Source: Loxodes magnus
Taxonomy: Eukaryota > Ciliophora > Karyorelictea > Loxodida > Loxodidae
Direction: 5' to 3'
DNA: 64,000 nt
Assembly (NCBI GenBank): GCA_946699065.1
Contig: CAMPDV010000024.1
Span: 806,001 to 870,000 of the forward strand
The notes under the pieces were generated by a model. It made no database searches. It was not told the DNA's origin and saw only the letters and a list, made by a program, of their open reading frames with translations. Positions within the stretch are counted from its first letter, which is position 1. Every line of letters begins with the position of its first letter. The position numbers and the translations under genes were made by a program. This document shows, in pieces, positions 48,138-60,761 of this stretch.

Positions 48138-48398
48138 ATGAAAGACTGCTTTTTAGTTTCTGGGTTCTTACTAGGATCTTATTATCTTTATAAGAGCTTC
48201 AGACAATATAGAGTTGATAGATATTAGTTTGTTCAAAAAATTTGCAGAAGAGAAATGTGGGATTTGTAAGATCACTAAAGTCCATAAAATAAAGAAGCTC
48301 TTTCGAAATGTGTAAACTACGCTTTTGATCCTGATAAATTTGATTACACACCCAAGGATTATAAAGATTACGTGAAATTTGCCTGACTGAAAGACTGA
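48138..48398 (+). CDS. small single-TM protein, unknown
   Basis: 86 residues, ATG 48138 to TGA 48396. An N-terminal hydrophobic segment (CFLVSGFLLGSYYLYKSF) is followed by a basic/polar domain with two Cys (KICRREMWDLQDH, LSKCVNYAFDPDKFDYTPKD). Size and layout resemble small respiratory-chain accessory subunits, but no family is recognised. Another in-frame TGA at 48384, four codons earlier, could be Trp or the actual stop (KFA-stop). Confidence 0.6.
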
Positions 48399-49081
48399 AA
48401 AATATTTAGATTTATTTAATATAAACGATTACCCCTCTTCTACCCTAATCATTTTATCTATTTACTTCTTTATTTATCTATCTATCGAACTCAATAATGA
48501 ATTTATAAATATGGCACAAAACTAATTCTTTTATGATTTATCATCCCTTCTATTTGAACTTCTTAAAGTTATTCTTAAATTTTTTAATTTAATGATTAAA
48601 ATAGAATGGATTGAATATTCAGGTTTACTTATATCTAATTTCTTTCTAATAAAATACTTGCATTGGTACTGCATTATGTTAAAATCTACTCAAAGCTTGA
48701 ATCTAAAGAATTTTATAAAGCACTTTATAAAATTAAAAGGATTTAAGCTAATTTCTTTATAAGTAGTAGCTTCTTTATAATTATTGCTCTATTCTGATAT
48801 TGTAACTCAATTGCCATCTTATAGTTTGTGGCTTTCTTCTAGAAGAACTCTTACCTATTAACATTTGTTACTTAAATCTTTGAGCTCTATAGTGTTTCTT
48901 AGCCCATATAAATTTAACAAAAATTAATTTCGTAGAATTAGTTTCTTACAGCCTAAGGTAATAATATATAGAAATAATAAGGAGATAAGCATAATAGAAT
49001 GCTGATGAATATAAATGATTAATGGAATATAGATACTTTTAAAGGTAGAAAGATACTATTTAACCAATAATTTCAAATTAA
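48399..49081. other. intergenic
   Basis: About 680 AT-rich bases, nothing recognised. Confidence 0.5.
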
Positions 49082-50597
49082 ATGGAGAAATCTTATAAAG
49101 AAAGCGTTTACTCATATAATTCTACTTAGTCTTAAGGAAGATAGTAAAGACCCTATTCTTAGTTGGATAGTCCGTAACTTTCTGTTTCTTCTAATTAGAT
49201 ACTTATTGACTGAAGCAGAATCAATACCTTATTAAGAAGAAATGGATTTCCTGCTGTTGTTATTAAGCAAAGCGGAGAACCTGATACTACCACTTTGCAT
49301 CATTTACTTCATGATTTATTAACTGAGTATGAAAGAAGAGGAGCTGAGATTTAGCAATTAGCAAGACGTCCTAGAGAAATGGAAAAGTTAGTAGAAGAAT
49401 TAAAAGAATCCAGATAAGAAGTACGTGATCTGCAAATTTAGCTAGATAAATTAATTTCCTAGAAGGAAATTGAACATTTATAAAGAAGTAAGACAAATGT
49501 TAATCAGAACTAATAACTTAGTGAAATTGAAAACTTAAATAGATCGCTAAGAGAACAACTAGAGCTATAAGAGCAAAAATTAGTGTCTAAAGATTAAACT
49601 ATAGAGGATATTAAATATAGATTAGACCAAAAGAACTATCAAAGCTCTGCTTACTAAGAACCAGAAATTGCATTTCTAAAGGTTTTTGGCAGGAATCCAA
49701 AATTACAAGATTCTAATGATGTAAAAATATTGCAGTTTATTTAGGCTTATGAAGGAAAATAAGATAGACTATTCTATTAAATCCTGCAGAGTCTATAAAG
49801 TGTACAAAGTGTACAGTCTATTTAAAAAGATTATATGAAGGAGTAAATAACTGAAGAGAATAACTTAAGGTTGTAAAGTATTATTTCCAACTTATAGTTA
49901 GAAGTGAAGAATCTAATGATTTAACTAGATGCTGCAAATAGTTAAATTGCAAATTTGGAAAGAGAACTTAACTCAAAGGATAATTATTAATAGACAAAAG
50001 ATTTAGAAATTTAAAGATTGATAAAGGAAATAAGTGGTAGACCAAATCAGTCTGAGTTATTAGACTATCAAGCTAAATTTAAAAAAATGTAGAATATTGT
50101 AAACGAGTGCTGTGATATATTGGGATGCTCTTAGGATTTACTTATTGACTCATTGCAAAAATGTGATAAAGTGGTCCGAGCAGTTCCACTATTAGAAAAA
50201 TTTGTATGGGATATCACAAGCATAATATAACCAAATCCAAATAATGATTCTGTCTAGATGATGGATGAAATAATACCAAAATTATAGTAATGGCAGCAAA
50301 TAGTTAAAGACTATCAGTAACTAAAGTCTTTAATAATCAATATCACTGGAGCTGAAACTTTGTAGCAACTATCTAAAGTACTTGAAAATTGCAAAGCTTT
50401 TGCTCATTACTAAAATTTGTTTGAAGTATAAGGAGACTTAATATCAAGTATAAATGAGGTATTTTTATTTGTTCATGAAATGAAAAACTTTTTAAAAGTA
50501 AGTTTTAATAAAATAGGGAATGAGAATATAGTTAGGATTACCTCAAGACTCTCCAGTGCAAATGGTATTGACTCGTTTAATTGACAGAACAATGTGA
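49082..50597 (+). CDS. CEP70: CEP70-like centrosome/basal-body protein
   Basis: 498 residues after removal of a 19-nt intron (50498-50516). Two long coiled coils (about residues 105-200 and 260-330: MEKLVEELKESRQEVRDLQI, IENLNRSLREQLELQEQKL, LEVKNLMIQLDAANSQIAN) flank an acidic linker. The C-terminal helical region with CKAFAHYQNLFEVQGDLISS, INEVFLFVHEMKNFLK resembles the CEP70 C-terminus (FQKLFDV..MNEVY..). CEP70 binds gamma-tubulin and is needed for ciliogenesis in animals. ATG 49082, TGA 50595; the spliced end reads GLPQDSPVQMVLTRLIDRTM. Coiled coils can mislead, so the name rests mainly on the C-terminal block. Confidence 0.7.
50498..50516 (+). other. 19-nt intron in CEP70-like gene
   Basis: GTAAGTTTTAATAAAATAG, after KNFLK; gives a compact C-terminus and a TGA at 50595, whereas retention gives a low-complexity tail. 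Confidence 0.85.
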
Positions 50598-51556
50598 GTT
50601 TAAAAAGCTTTCTAGATTTTTATTTAATTCTGTATATTATAAGTTTCCTGCTAATCTAATTACATTCTATTTTACTTATCCAAGGTTTTAACTCATTTAA
50701 GCTCTATTTAACTTAATTTTAAAATCTATATTTCCTTACCTTACTTTCTAAAATAATAGTTAAATTACCTTATAAATGATAAGATTCTTTAACAAATAGA
50801 ATTATTAGGAAAAGTTTAGAGGAACATTGTTTTAGCATTTTAGTAAAAGATTTATTTCTTATAGAATACTTACAGTATCAACAAACTAAGACTAGAAACT
50901 AAGAAGTAGCTGCATAATGATAAGAAGGATGATCTTATATAGTTCTAACACTATTTGCTTAACAAATCAAGCTAAATTAATAAATATAAGCACTAGATCT
51001 CTATCATCTATAATTATTAAGTCTACCAATTAGATCTTTTAAGCTTTATATTAAGATTCTTATGTATTAATTATATCAACTAAGAGAAAATCTGAAAATG
51101 ATAGGGTACTTCGAGTTAATATGAATTTCATAAAATGCAGAGGTAGGTTAAAACTTAAAAGGTTACATATATAAATAGTTAAAATTAGTAAACTAAATAA
51201 TTATAGTATCTTAAATAGAGAAACCCCCTTAATTAAACATACCCGAATAGACTATTTAAAATAAGTTAATTTTTAAATTATTATCTGCGTATTTATGATT
51301 ACTCAATAAATATAACTACTGTATAGATCTTAACCTGATTATAATTAACTTTATATTGTTTCTAAAATAGAAAAAACCTTTAAAAAGAATAAAAGAGAAA
51401 CAAAAGAAAGAATTGATAATATATGTATTAGGATAAAACAACAAGGGGTATGTTATATAATAAAACTAGATAGGAAGTAAATTATTTAGCTTTAATAGGG
51501 AAATGATGTAAATGATTAAAAAATTAAATAATTTTAGTTAATTGTTATTTTTAAAA
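50598..51556. other. intergenic, AT-rich
   Basis: About 960 bases upstream of VPS13, no recognised feature. Confidence 0.5.
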
Positions 51557-54500
51557 ATGTTTGAAAAGTTTGTTGAGAAAATTCTCTAGAGATACTGCGG
51601 AGAATTTCTAGTTAACTTTGATAGTAATAATCTATAAATTGGAGTTTGATCGGGAAATGTGACTATGTAAAACGTACTGGTAAATCCTGAAGCAATTAAA
51701 AGGAATTTTAGTTGATTACCTATTAGGCTATTGATGGGGAAAATTTAAAACCTCAATATGTAAGTGCCCTGAAATAAATTATCTAGTTCTCCTGTGATAT
51801 GTACTATTGAAGGTGTTTATATAACAATAATTCCTCAACATTTTGAAGATTGGTAGTTTTATGACAATTATTCAGTAGAACATAGAAACTATTTAATAGA
51901 AAAATACGAATAGAAATTACAAGAACTTAAAATAAGCGCTTAGGAAAAGCTATAACAGCAAGGATTTGTTTCAAAGTTGACTTCTAAAGTACTAGATAAC
52001 GTATAAATAACAGTGAGAAACATTCATATTAGATATGAAGATGCTTCAAAAAGCATAGCTTGTGGCATAACTTTAGATGAACTATCTATCGCTACCACTA
52101 ATGAGTATTGGTTCTCTCAATTTAAAATAAGAACTTAAGAAGAACTGGAAAATTAGATTATTCACAAAATGGCTACTATTAAGTAGTTTGGCTTCTATTT
52201 TTAAACAGGATAAAGCAAAATGGTTTCTACAATCTAAGATCCTAATGAAATCATTAACCAACTCAACTGAATGGAAAATTTCAGCTTTCTGCTAAATCCA
52301 ATGGACGCTTAAATAAAATTAAAGTTATAGGAAAATAATTCTCCCTAAACGGAACTTTCAGCAGAATTATAAAATTTTGATTTAAATTACTCAAGAGAGC
52401 AGCTTTTATGTTCATTAGGTCTTATTGAAACATCTATTAAATATATGGGTTTTATTGAAACTCACAGTGTAAAGAGAAAATATCGACATCTTAAACCTTT
52501 ATAGCGTCCTTTAGAATAACCAATCGCTTGATGGAAATTTGCTATATCTTGTGTTGTTTATGAAATAAGAGCTGGTAAAGGATAAAATTGTTTTTAAATA
52601 AGCTAATCTTAAATGGCCAAATGAGAAAAGACCTTTAAAGATGTCCATTTTAAATTAAAAAAGAACAAGAATTTAACAGAAAGTGAAGCTTTAGACTATA
52701 AGCAAGTATTAGAATGCTGTGAAATAGAAAAAATTTATGAATGAACAGCTTTTACTGTCAAGCTCATTGAGCAAGAGGCAGAAAAACTATAGGAATTAAA
52801 GAAATCAGCTTCATTAAAATAAAAAGGCTTTTTTTACGCATTTAAGAGAAAAGAAACTAGTGATATATAACTTTCTGAAAATGATTATCAAAACTTATAT
52901 TAATTGGTCAATTTTGAAAAAGACAAACTACCTATGCTAAATTTTCCTCCTGATTTCGTGTTTTTAAAATTACATTTCGTTTTAACCTCGGGTCAAGTTA
53001 TGTTGAGCAACAAATTAAATACAGGTAAAGAAGAAGGTTTACTTTTCTCCTATAAAAAAGTATAAATTGATTTGCTATAAACAAAAAATGACTTAGATAC
53101 TTCAATCTTAGTTAAAGAAATCAGTCTAATAAACTACGATAAATTCTCCGCGAATGAAATTATCAATACCAAAATTTTGAACTTTCAAGAATCATCAAAA
53201 GATGCCTTCTAGTTAACCTACTTCAATAATGAATAAATCACTAACATTTCTATTTCCGTTCTTCCTGCTGAATTGCTATATCATTGTCCTGCAATCAATC
53301 GAATTATAGACTATTTCAATGTTCCTAACGTAGATTAGGAGTTTAAAGACAGAGCATGGGATAAATTCTAGCAAATATAAGATATAAGCAAAAGTAAGTT
53401 TCAGTAAGCACTTCAGCTTAAGAAGAAGAAAATATTTAATTTCTAAGTTGAAGAGTTCATTTTGACTCTACCCATTTAGAAAAACTTAAATCCTTCCACT
53501 CCAGCTTGGATATTCAAATTTGGGTAAATACAATTACAAAATAAACTAGCAACAGAAGAATTTGAGAGCTATTAACTTCTTATTCCTAATTTTAAGTTAC
53601 TTTTCGTAGAAAATTCTTTTAAGTACTCTTAGGACAAAATTTCTACAGAGACAATACAAGATTTTTCCTTAGAATGCTTGTTTAAGACAAATTATGATGA
53701 TTAAATATGTAAAAATGAAGTAATTGTGAACATTTAGCAGATCAACTTGATTCTATACCAAAAAGTATATCATTATTTAGCCTCTATTGGTTAAGCCTTT
53801 AGTCCCTCTTCTTCTGAAGAAGGATTCGAAATAATGTAGTAAACTAAAACATAATTGTTAAAGTAGGCTGTGTGCATAAACAGAATAAGCATCAACAGAG
53901 GATCAAACTTTATAACAGGAGTAGGGATAATTTCCTTTGGATATATTTATTTCTTTTAGAATCATGAAGATTTGTAAGCTAAGTATTATTACTACCTATA
54001 AGACTGCAAGATAGATATTCTTAAGGAAATAGAAAATTGCATCAAATTAAAAAATAGATATGGCTCTATAGAAATAGTATTTGAGAGCTAATAAATTATG
54101 AATAAATGAATCGATTAAATCTAAAAGAAAGTTAGACAAATTACTTAAATTACTAGTACCAAAGTAGAATAAAAGCAAGATCCTAATGTTTTAAGGACTA
54201 AAATTGATATAAAAATAGATATTTTGAATCTTGAGTTTAGAGATAATATGAATTAAGCATGGCTAAAAGTAGGAGTTTAAGAAACTGCAATAGAACTCAA
54301 GAGTAAAGCTTATGATTCTTTTATGAGTCTAAGAATTGGAAGCTTTAATGTTACTGATTTAATGAGTAATGAGAATTATTAGCATATGATAAAAACAAAG
54401 AGTGAAGGAAACAAATATCTAGAGATTTCTATAATAAGCGTTACTCCTGATCATCCTAACTATGCTAACAAAGATTCTTAAATTGACATAGAACTAGCCG

Positions 54501-57500
54501 AATTGGATATAGATTGACATCTACTAACTCTATAACGTTTAATGGATTTTCTCTAAAATAACGTACCTCCTGAACTGTAGCAATAAAATATTACTGCAGA
54601 AAATAAAGAAAGTAAAATTTAGCTTAAATCTGAAAGTGAAAGAATATATATGAACCTTAATTTGAAAATTAAAGAGCTTAATATTACTTTACCTATATAG
54701 GAGCATTAATTCTAACTCGGCTAAATGAAAATTTAGAGCTTAAACACGCAAGTAGTTCAATACCTAAATAAGTAAATAATCAAGGGATCTCTAGAATAAT
54801 TTCATATGATTGACTCAACTAACTGACCAGCAACAGTTCTATTCCCAAAAGATCCAAACCTTTTTAATCTAGTTTAGGCAAAGGAACCAGGCTAAGGTTT
54901 CTTTAATTTCGAAATTTCGTTAAATAAAGAAAAATAAAGTATGATTAGTATAAACTTAGATATTAAAGGGCTACAAATTTTCTATTTGCACTAAATGATA
55001 TCAAGATGATCTGACTATTTTAATAACAAGATTCTTGGAGTTTTTTCAGAATATGAAGAATTCTTAGAAGATAAAGAGTTAGAAATAGCATAAAAGAAAA
55101 AGTTAGATAGAAGATTAAAACTTGAAAAATAAGGATCCAAATTTATTGAATTAATTGAACATAACTTTGTACAAGAAGAATAGCAAGATTAGAAGAGTTT
55201 TACATAGTTCAATATCCAATTGCATAATCCACTTATTTGGTTGATTCCAAGACCAAAGATGAAAGATCAAGCAATACAAATTGACTTAGGAGAAATCTGT
55301 ATTAGTAATGAGTAGAAAATTTCTGAAGATAGAAGTGAGGATGTGGAAATATGAGTTGACATTATGAAGATAGAAATGAGAGATATGAAACTATCATAAG
55401 GAATTTCAGATTTGTGCGAGCCTTTTAATTTGGATTTGACGCTTGAAAGACCTCTATTCTATGAAGATTGAGAAAATGAAGAAGATGTCGATGCTTCATA
55501 TAAAATTGAAGGAAAATGCAAAAATCTTCATTTGATAATGTCTCAAGCTAATTTTACAACCCTTCTTACTATTTTAGATCTTAATATTCTATATGATGAT
55601 AACCTTCAGTATAAGTTTTAAAGTAGTTAATAACAAACTATAAAGCAGCAAACTGATCATGGAGGCATTATGATGAGTATGCTGATCGATTTTGACTTAA
55701 TACTACTTACATTAGTAGATTCAACTTATAATTCCCTTATCTGCAATTTATAGTTCAAAAATAAAAAAATTAATGCTATTCATTACAACGATTGATTTAT
55801 GGACTTAACTATAAGCTCAGATATGCTGCAATGATTTTAGAATTAAGAAAATATAGAACAAGCTTTGCTTAATGAAAGTAAACTAGATTTGAGACACAAG
55901 CTTGTAATCAAATTTTAAAAATAAGCGAATGGTGGAAAAGAAATAGAAGTAATAATGCAAAATATGATGGCTAACTTTCTTTATGGGTAAATAATGCCAG
56001 TCTTTAACTTTTTCTATTATGGACTTCCTAATTACGAAGGTAAAAAAGATACACCTTTTGATAATTTAACAAAATGAAAAGCTCCTCTTGTTGAACTTTC
56101 AGAATATCTCGCTCCTAAAATGACATTTAAAATTAGATTGGAACATCCTATAATTGCCTTGCCCATTCCTCAGAGTGAAGTTTGCATAGTAGCAAGTTTC
56201 GACATGCTCTTTTACTTCAACAGAGAGAAAGGTTTGCCTTTGAAAGACTAAATAGGAAAATAATTGGTTCATTCAGTAAAGCAGATAAATCTAAATAAAG
56301 TAGAGCTATTTATATGCAAAAACACAAACTAAGAATTAAATAACATACTCTAGTAAAAACGCTAGCTAATGAGTCCATTTTAATTTGAATATATACAGAA
56401 AACATCCATGAATAGATAAGAAAATTTAGCAGAAGTTTATACCTATAATACTTAGATCAGATTAGATAAAACTTTTCTTCGTTCAAGTATTTAAGACTTA
56501 ATATTTCTACAGAAAGCTATAGACCATTAGAAGAAAATATATTCAATAAATAATGATACTATCAATTTTCTTACTATTTAGACAGAAGAAGAAGAAGATT
56601 CAAGTGCTACATTTAAGGGAAGTAGATAATAATTTGTCCCAATCAAGAACTTATAGCTCGATAATTTAGAATCTATTTCAAGAAAAACCTCTGTTAGAAC
56701 ATGAAAAATGATAGTTAAAAAGAACGAATTGAAGGATGAATAGCTAAAGTAGGCTATGAATTTCTTTGAAAACTTAAAATTCAAAGTTAATTAACTACAA
56801 GTTGTAATAATCAATGATGTGGGTGGAGCTTATATTCCTGTCATTTAATTCAAACTTATCAATTTTAATTTGGAGAAGGATTATAAAAATGGAGTTACTA
56901 ATTTAAATGGAGAATGCTCAATAGGCTCAGATTATTATAATCCAATTGCAGGATGTTGAGAACCTTTTATAGAGGTCTTTAAGACATAGCTTGAGTATTC
57001 CTATAATTCATAAGAAATACCAAAAAGTTAAATATAAATATAAGTAGATCCAGATATCACTCTAAACATAAACATAAGTGAAATGATGATTAGATAATTA
57101 AATTAGGCATATTCTAGCTTTTAAGAAGAAGTTTTAAGTCTTTCTTAATAAGTTTCTCCTTTTTCATTTGAGAACTAAACTGGCTATCCTCTGGTTATCT
57201 ACTGCTAGAATAATTAAAACATATCGTTAAATCAAGGAGAAATAAAGCCTGTTATTATGGATTTCTTCCAAAGTATAGCTCAGTAAGGAATGCTTGCAAA
57301 TGAGACTTTTGATGTTTCTATTGAGTATAGTAGAAATGAATCTTCAAGAATTGATAAAGTCTCCTTAGAAAAGATAGGAGCTCATTTATATTGAATAAAG
57401 AAATAAAACAATAACCAAAAATTTTTACTCTTCACTCACAGTTTCATAAAAGATAGTAGAAAATTGCTAATTTTAAGATCCTCAGTCATCATAAATAATT

Positions 57501-60500
57501 TCACATAAATTGCCATTGCTTTCTGCTTTCAAGATAGTGAAATCATAATTCCTCCTAACAAAAGTTACCCTATTCCATTTGATTAAGTAGATTAAAACTT
57601 ATAGCTTTATATACAAGCAAGAAAGGAAAATGTAAAAGGATGCTTATTGGTTCTAAAGTAAATTAGAGCTCTTCTTCACAAATAAAAAGAGGAAAACCAA
57701 GAGATATAAATAGAAAACTTCTACTTCACTCTTATTTCTGAAAGGTCCTTTAATAGCAAACTAATGATTAATATTTCTCTTTATCCTCCAATACTATTTA
57801 GAAACACTCTACCTACCTCTATAAGTTTGCGCATGTAAGGTTATGTAGATAAGGATTTAATTAAAAGCGAGAGTAATTTAGAAAAAGGCTAAGAAATCTT
57901 CATACATGAGTTTCCTTAAAAAGCTATATTAGAAATATAAATTTTGATGCCTGGATTTTTATGAAGCTCTTATCAGACACTTATTAATATAAATGGCCTA
58001 GTTTCTAAAAAATTAAAAATAGCAGACTTCAATAAAAGAGTCCTGAGCATTGGTATTGAAAGTAAGTTAGACAAATTCCTAGAAATAACATTCTTTGCAA
58101 AGTTAGCTATCATCAATAAAACAAAGATGCCTTTAATCTTCTTCAGAGAAAAAACTATTGGTAGAGATTTATTACCAGGATAGGTTACTCAAAAACTTCC
58201 TAATATTATTCTTGGTCCAAACGCTAAAAATATATTAGGCATAACTTATTTAAACGAATATGCCACTGATATAAAACCTTTTGCAGCAGGAGTAAAAAGC
58301 TATATAGATTTTGATGGTCCTATATGTGAGGACGGAAGATATTAGAAATATTAATTCGGATGCATTTCTGAGTTGTGATACTCAAATTAGTATTCAGATA
58401 ATTTAACTCCAGTAGTTACTATCGCACCTAAGTATTATTTCATTAATTAGCTAAGCTTCAACATTCAAATATAACAAGAAAATTGTTCTGATGGAGTTAT
58501 TATATTAAAACCTAATGAAACTTTACCTTTTTATTGGTATGATGGAAGATAAAAAGAAGTTTTAAGGTTGTGTGCTGATTAATATGAGTGGTCAGGCTTC
58601 TTTGATTGTAAAAGCACAACTTTAAAATTGAAAAATTAGAAAGAAGGACACAAATTTATTTTAATAAGAGTTGAAGTGCAGCTGAAGGAAATAAGCATGT
58701 ATGTCAGTTTTAGTTAGGAAGATAATAAAACATGCTCTTATAAAATCATAAATCACTCACATAGTATTTCAGTTAAAGCATACCAAATAAATACTAATGA
58801 TGATCTCTTTATCGATACTTTATCCTAGGTACCTTTTGGATGAACCAATCCAAATGATAAACACAAAGTTAAACTAGAATTTTATGTTGGTAGCTTTACT
58901 TAAACTCCACTTCATGCGAATAACAAGATTTAAGTAAACTTTGAAAAGCTAAACAGGGAATAGAGAGTTAAAGTTATGCATACTTAAGAGATAGGATATA
59001 TGATTTATATCTTTGTAAAATCAGAAGGAGTTACAAAAGTACTTTCAATTAGTGATTCTCCATTCTATCAATAGCAGGAAGATGATATTTAATCATGCAT
59101 AAATATAAATATTAAATAGTTTGGCATTTCTTTAATAGAGAGCTCTGATGTTAGAAGAAGAGAAGTTTTTTATTTATGGGGTAAATATGCTCAACTACAA
59201 ATTTGTGATATGCAATAGTCAAGAAAGATAGAATTTTAATTGAAGACTCTTTAGGTAGACAACAATCTTACTCCATTCCCTTTCTATCCAGTGCTACTTT
59301 CAACATAAATTTAAGAGGTTAAAAAGCCAGTATTATAAATAGAAGTACAGTACCCATTTAGTTAGCAAAATTCTGCATTTAACGTAGAAAGTTTCTATTT
59401 TTAGTTATAGCCAATTTCCGCTAAAATTGAAGAGTATGTAATTAGGACAATTTTTATGGTAATATCTCGAGTTTTTGCTTAAAAAACTAAAGTGCATTAA
59501 ATATTCATTTCCTAGGAGAATCAAGAAAATGAAGTAATAGAACCAATAGGAAAAGGAACATTCTTTAAAGAGTTTACTATCTATCCAATACATATTGATT
59601 TGAGCTTCACTCTTTCTCAGAGTTAGGAAAAAACTAAATCCATTTCTGAAGTAGTAAAATAAGCAGGAATTGCACTTATCAACTTAGACTAAGCTCATAT
59701 TCATCTTCAAGCTGTTTAATTATAAAACGTTCACTCTTCTTAAGGTGGAATAATGGATATTTTGGGTTAGTATTATAAAGGTTTGCTTCTCAAAGAATTT
59801 TATGACATTTTAGGATCTACAGATATCATAGGAAATCCGATAGGCTTAGTTACTACTCTTAGTAATGGATTCAAAGATTTTTTTTATGAGCCCAGAATAG
59901 GTTTTGCTTCTGGACCTATTTAAGGAGGAAAGGGAGTTATAAAGGGAACAGGTAGTCTTATCAGACATACCTTTTAAGGAGCTTTCAGCTCAATTTCAAA
60001 AATAACGCATTCATTTGCAAATGGCCTAACCATTCTGTCTTAAGATTAAGAATATATAATAGAAAGAAATAAAAATAAAGATGAACTTCCAAGAGATGTC
60101 ATATAAGGCATTGGGCAAGGATTTAGATCTTTTTATCGTTCTGTTGGTACAGGAATAACTGGAGTTTTTAAGCAACCTTATTATTAGTCTAGATAAGAAG
60201 GATGAAAAGGTGCTTGCAAAGGTTCGGTAAAAGGAATAATAGGATTATTTATTAAACCAATCGCTGGGTTTTTTGATATAACTAGCAAAACTGCTGAAGG
60301 AATAAAAAATACAACTACATAATTCGAAGAATAATCGAATTCCTAACGTATAAGACCTCCACGTGCATTTTATGGGAATTATAAAGTAATGAGAGAATAT
60401 AATGAATATGACGCTGAAGCAAAGTAATTTCTTGCAAAGGTAGATACCAAACTCTACTAACTAAATTTTTTGACTCAAGCAATAATAGTAGATAAGAACT

Positions 60501-60761
60501 AAAAATAATGCATGATTATTCTAACAACCTAGCAGGTTGCTCTAATCAATATTTATAAGGGCAATGTCATTTTGAAGTTTCCTATAAAAGAGTTAGATAA
60601 AATAGAGGATGAATCGAATATAGTTAAATTCCTCTACTAGAAGAAAAAAGTAAATTTTTATATAGGTTTAAACTATATAATTTTAGTATGAAGCCGAAAA
60701 GGAAAGAATACTAAATGAACTAAAGGAACTGAAAGCTCAGTTAAAGCACTAACTTTATTGA
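51557..60761 (+). CDS. VPS13: VPS13 bridge-like lipid transfer protein
   Basis: Rod-shaped bulk lipid-transfer protein at membrane contact sites, 3062 residues (yeast 3144). The N-terminal chorein domain begins MFEKFVEKILQRYCGEFLVN with LQIGVWSGNV and VRNIHIRYED. A long beta-groove region follows, then the VAB/adaptor-binding region (from about residue 1850, FSFENQTGYPLVIYCQ). The C-terminal signature starts near residue 2755: IIGNPIGLVTTLSNGFKDFF, YEPRIGFASGPIQGGKGVIK, SKITHSFANGLTILSQDQEY and FIKPIAGFFDITSKTAEGIK. A PH-like end domain and a short coiled-coil tail complete it. One frame carries the whole gene except a 16-nt intron at 60650-60665. Some 30 TGA are read as Trp. ATG 51557, TGA 60759. 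Which VPS13 paralog is not determined. Confidence 0.96.
60650..60665 (+). other. 16-nt intron near the 3' end of VPS13
   Basis: GTAAATTTTTATATAG. Spliced, the tail reads YEAEKERILNELKELKAQLK and stops at 60759. Retained, the frame meets TGA at 60698 and 60716 and then stays open for hundreds of codons. Confidence 0.85.
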
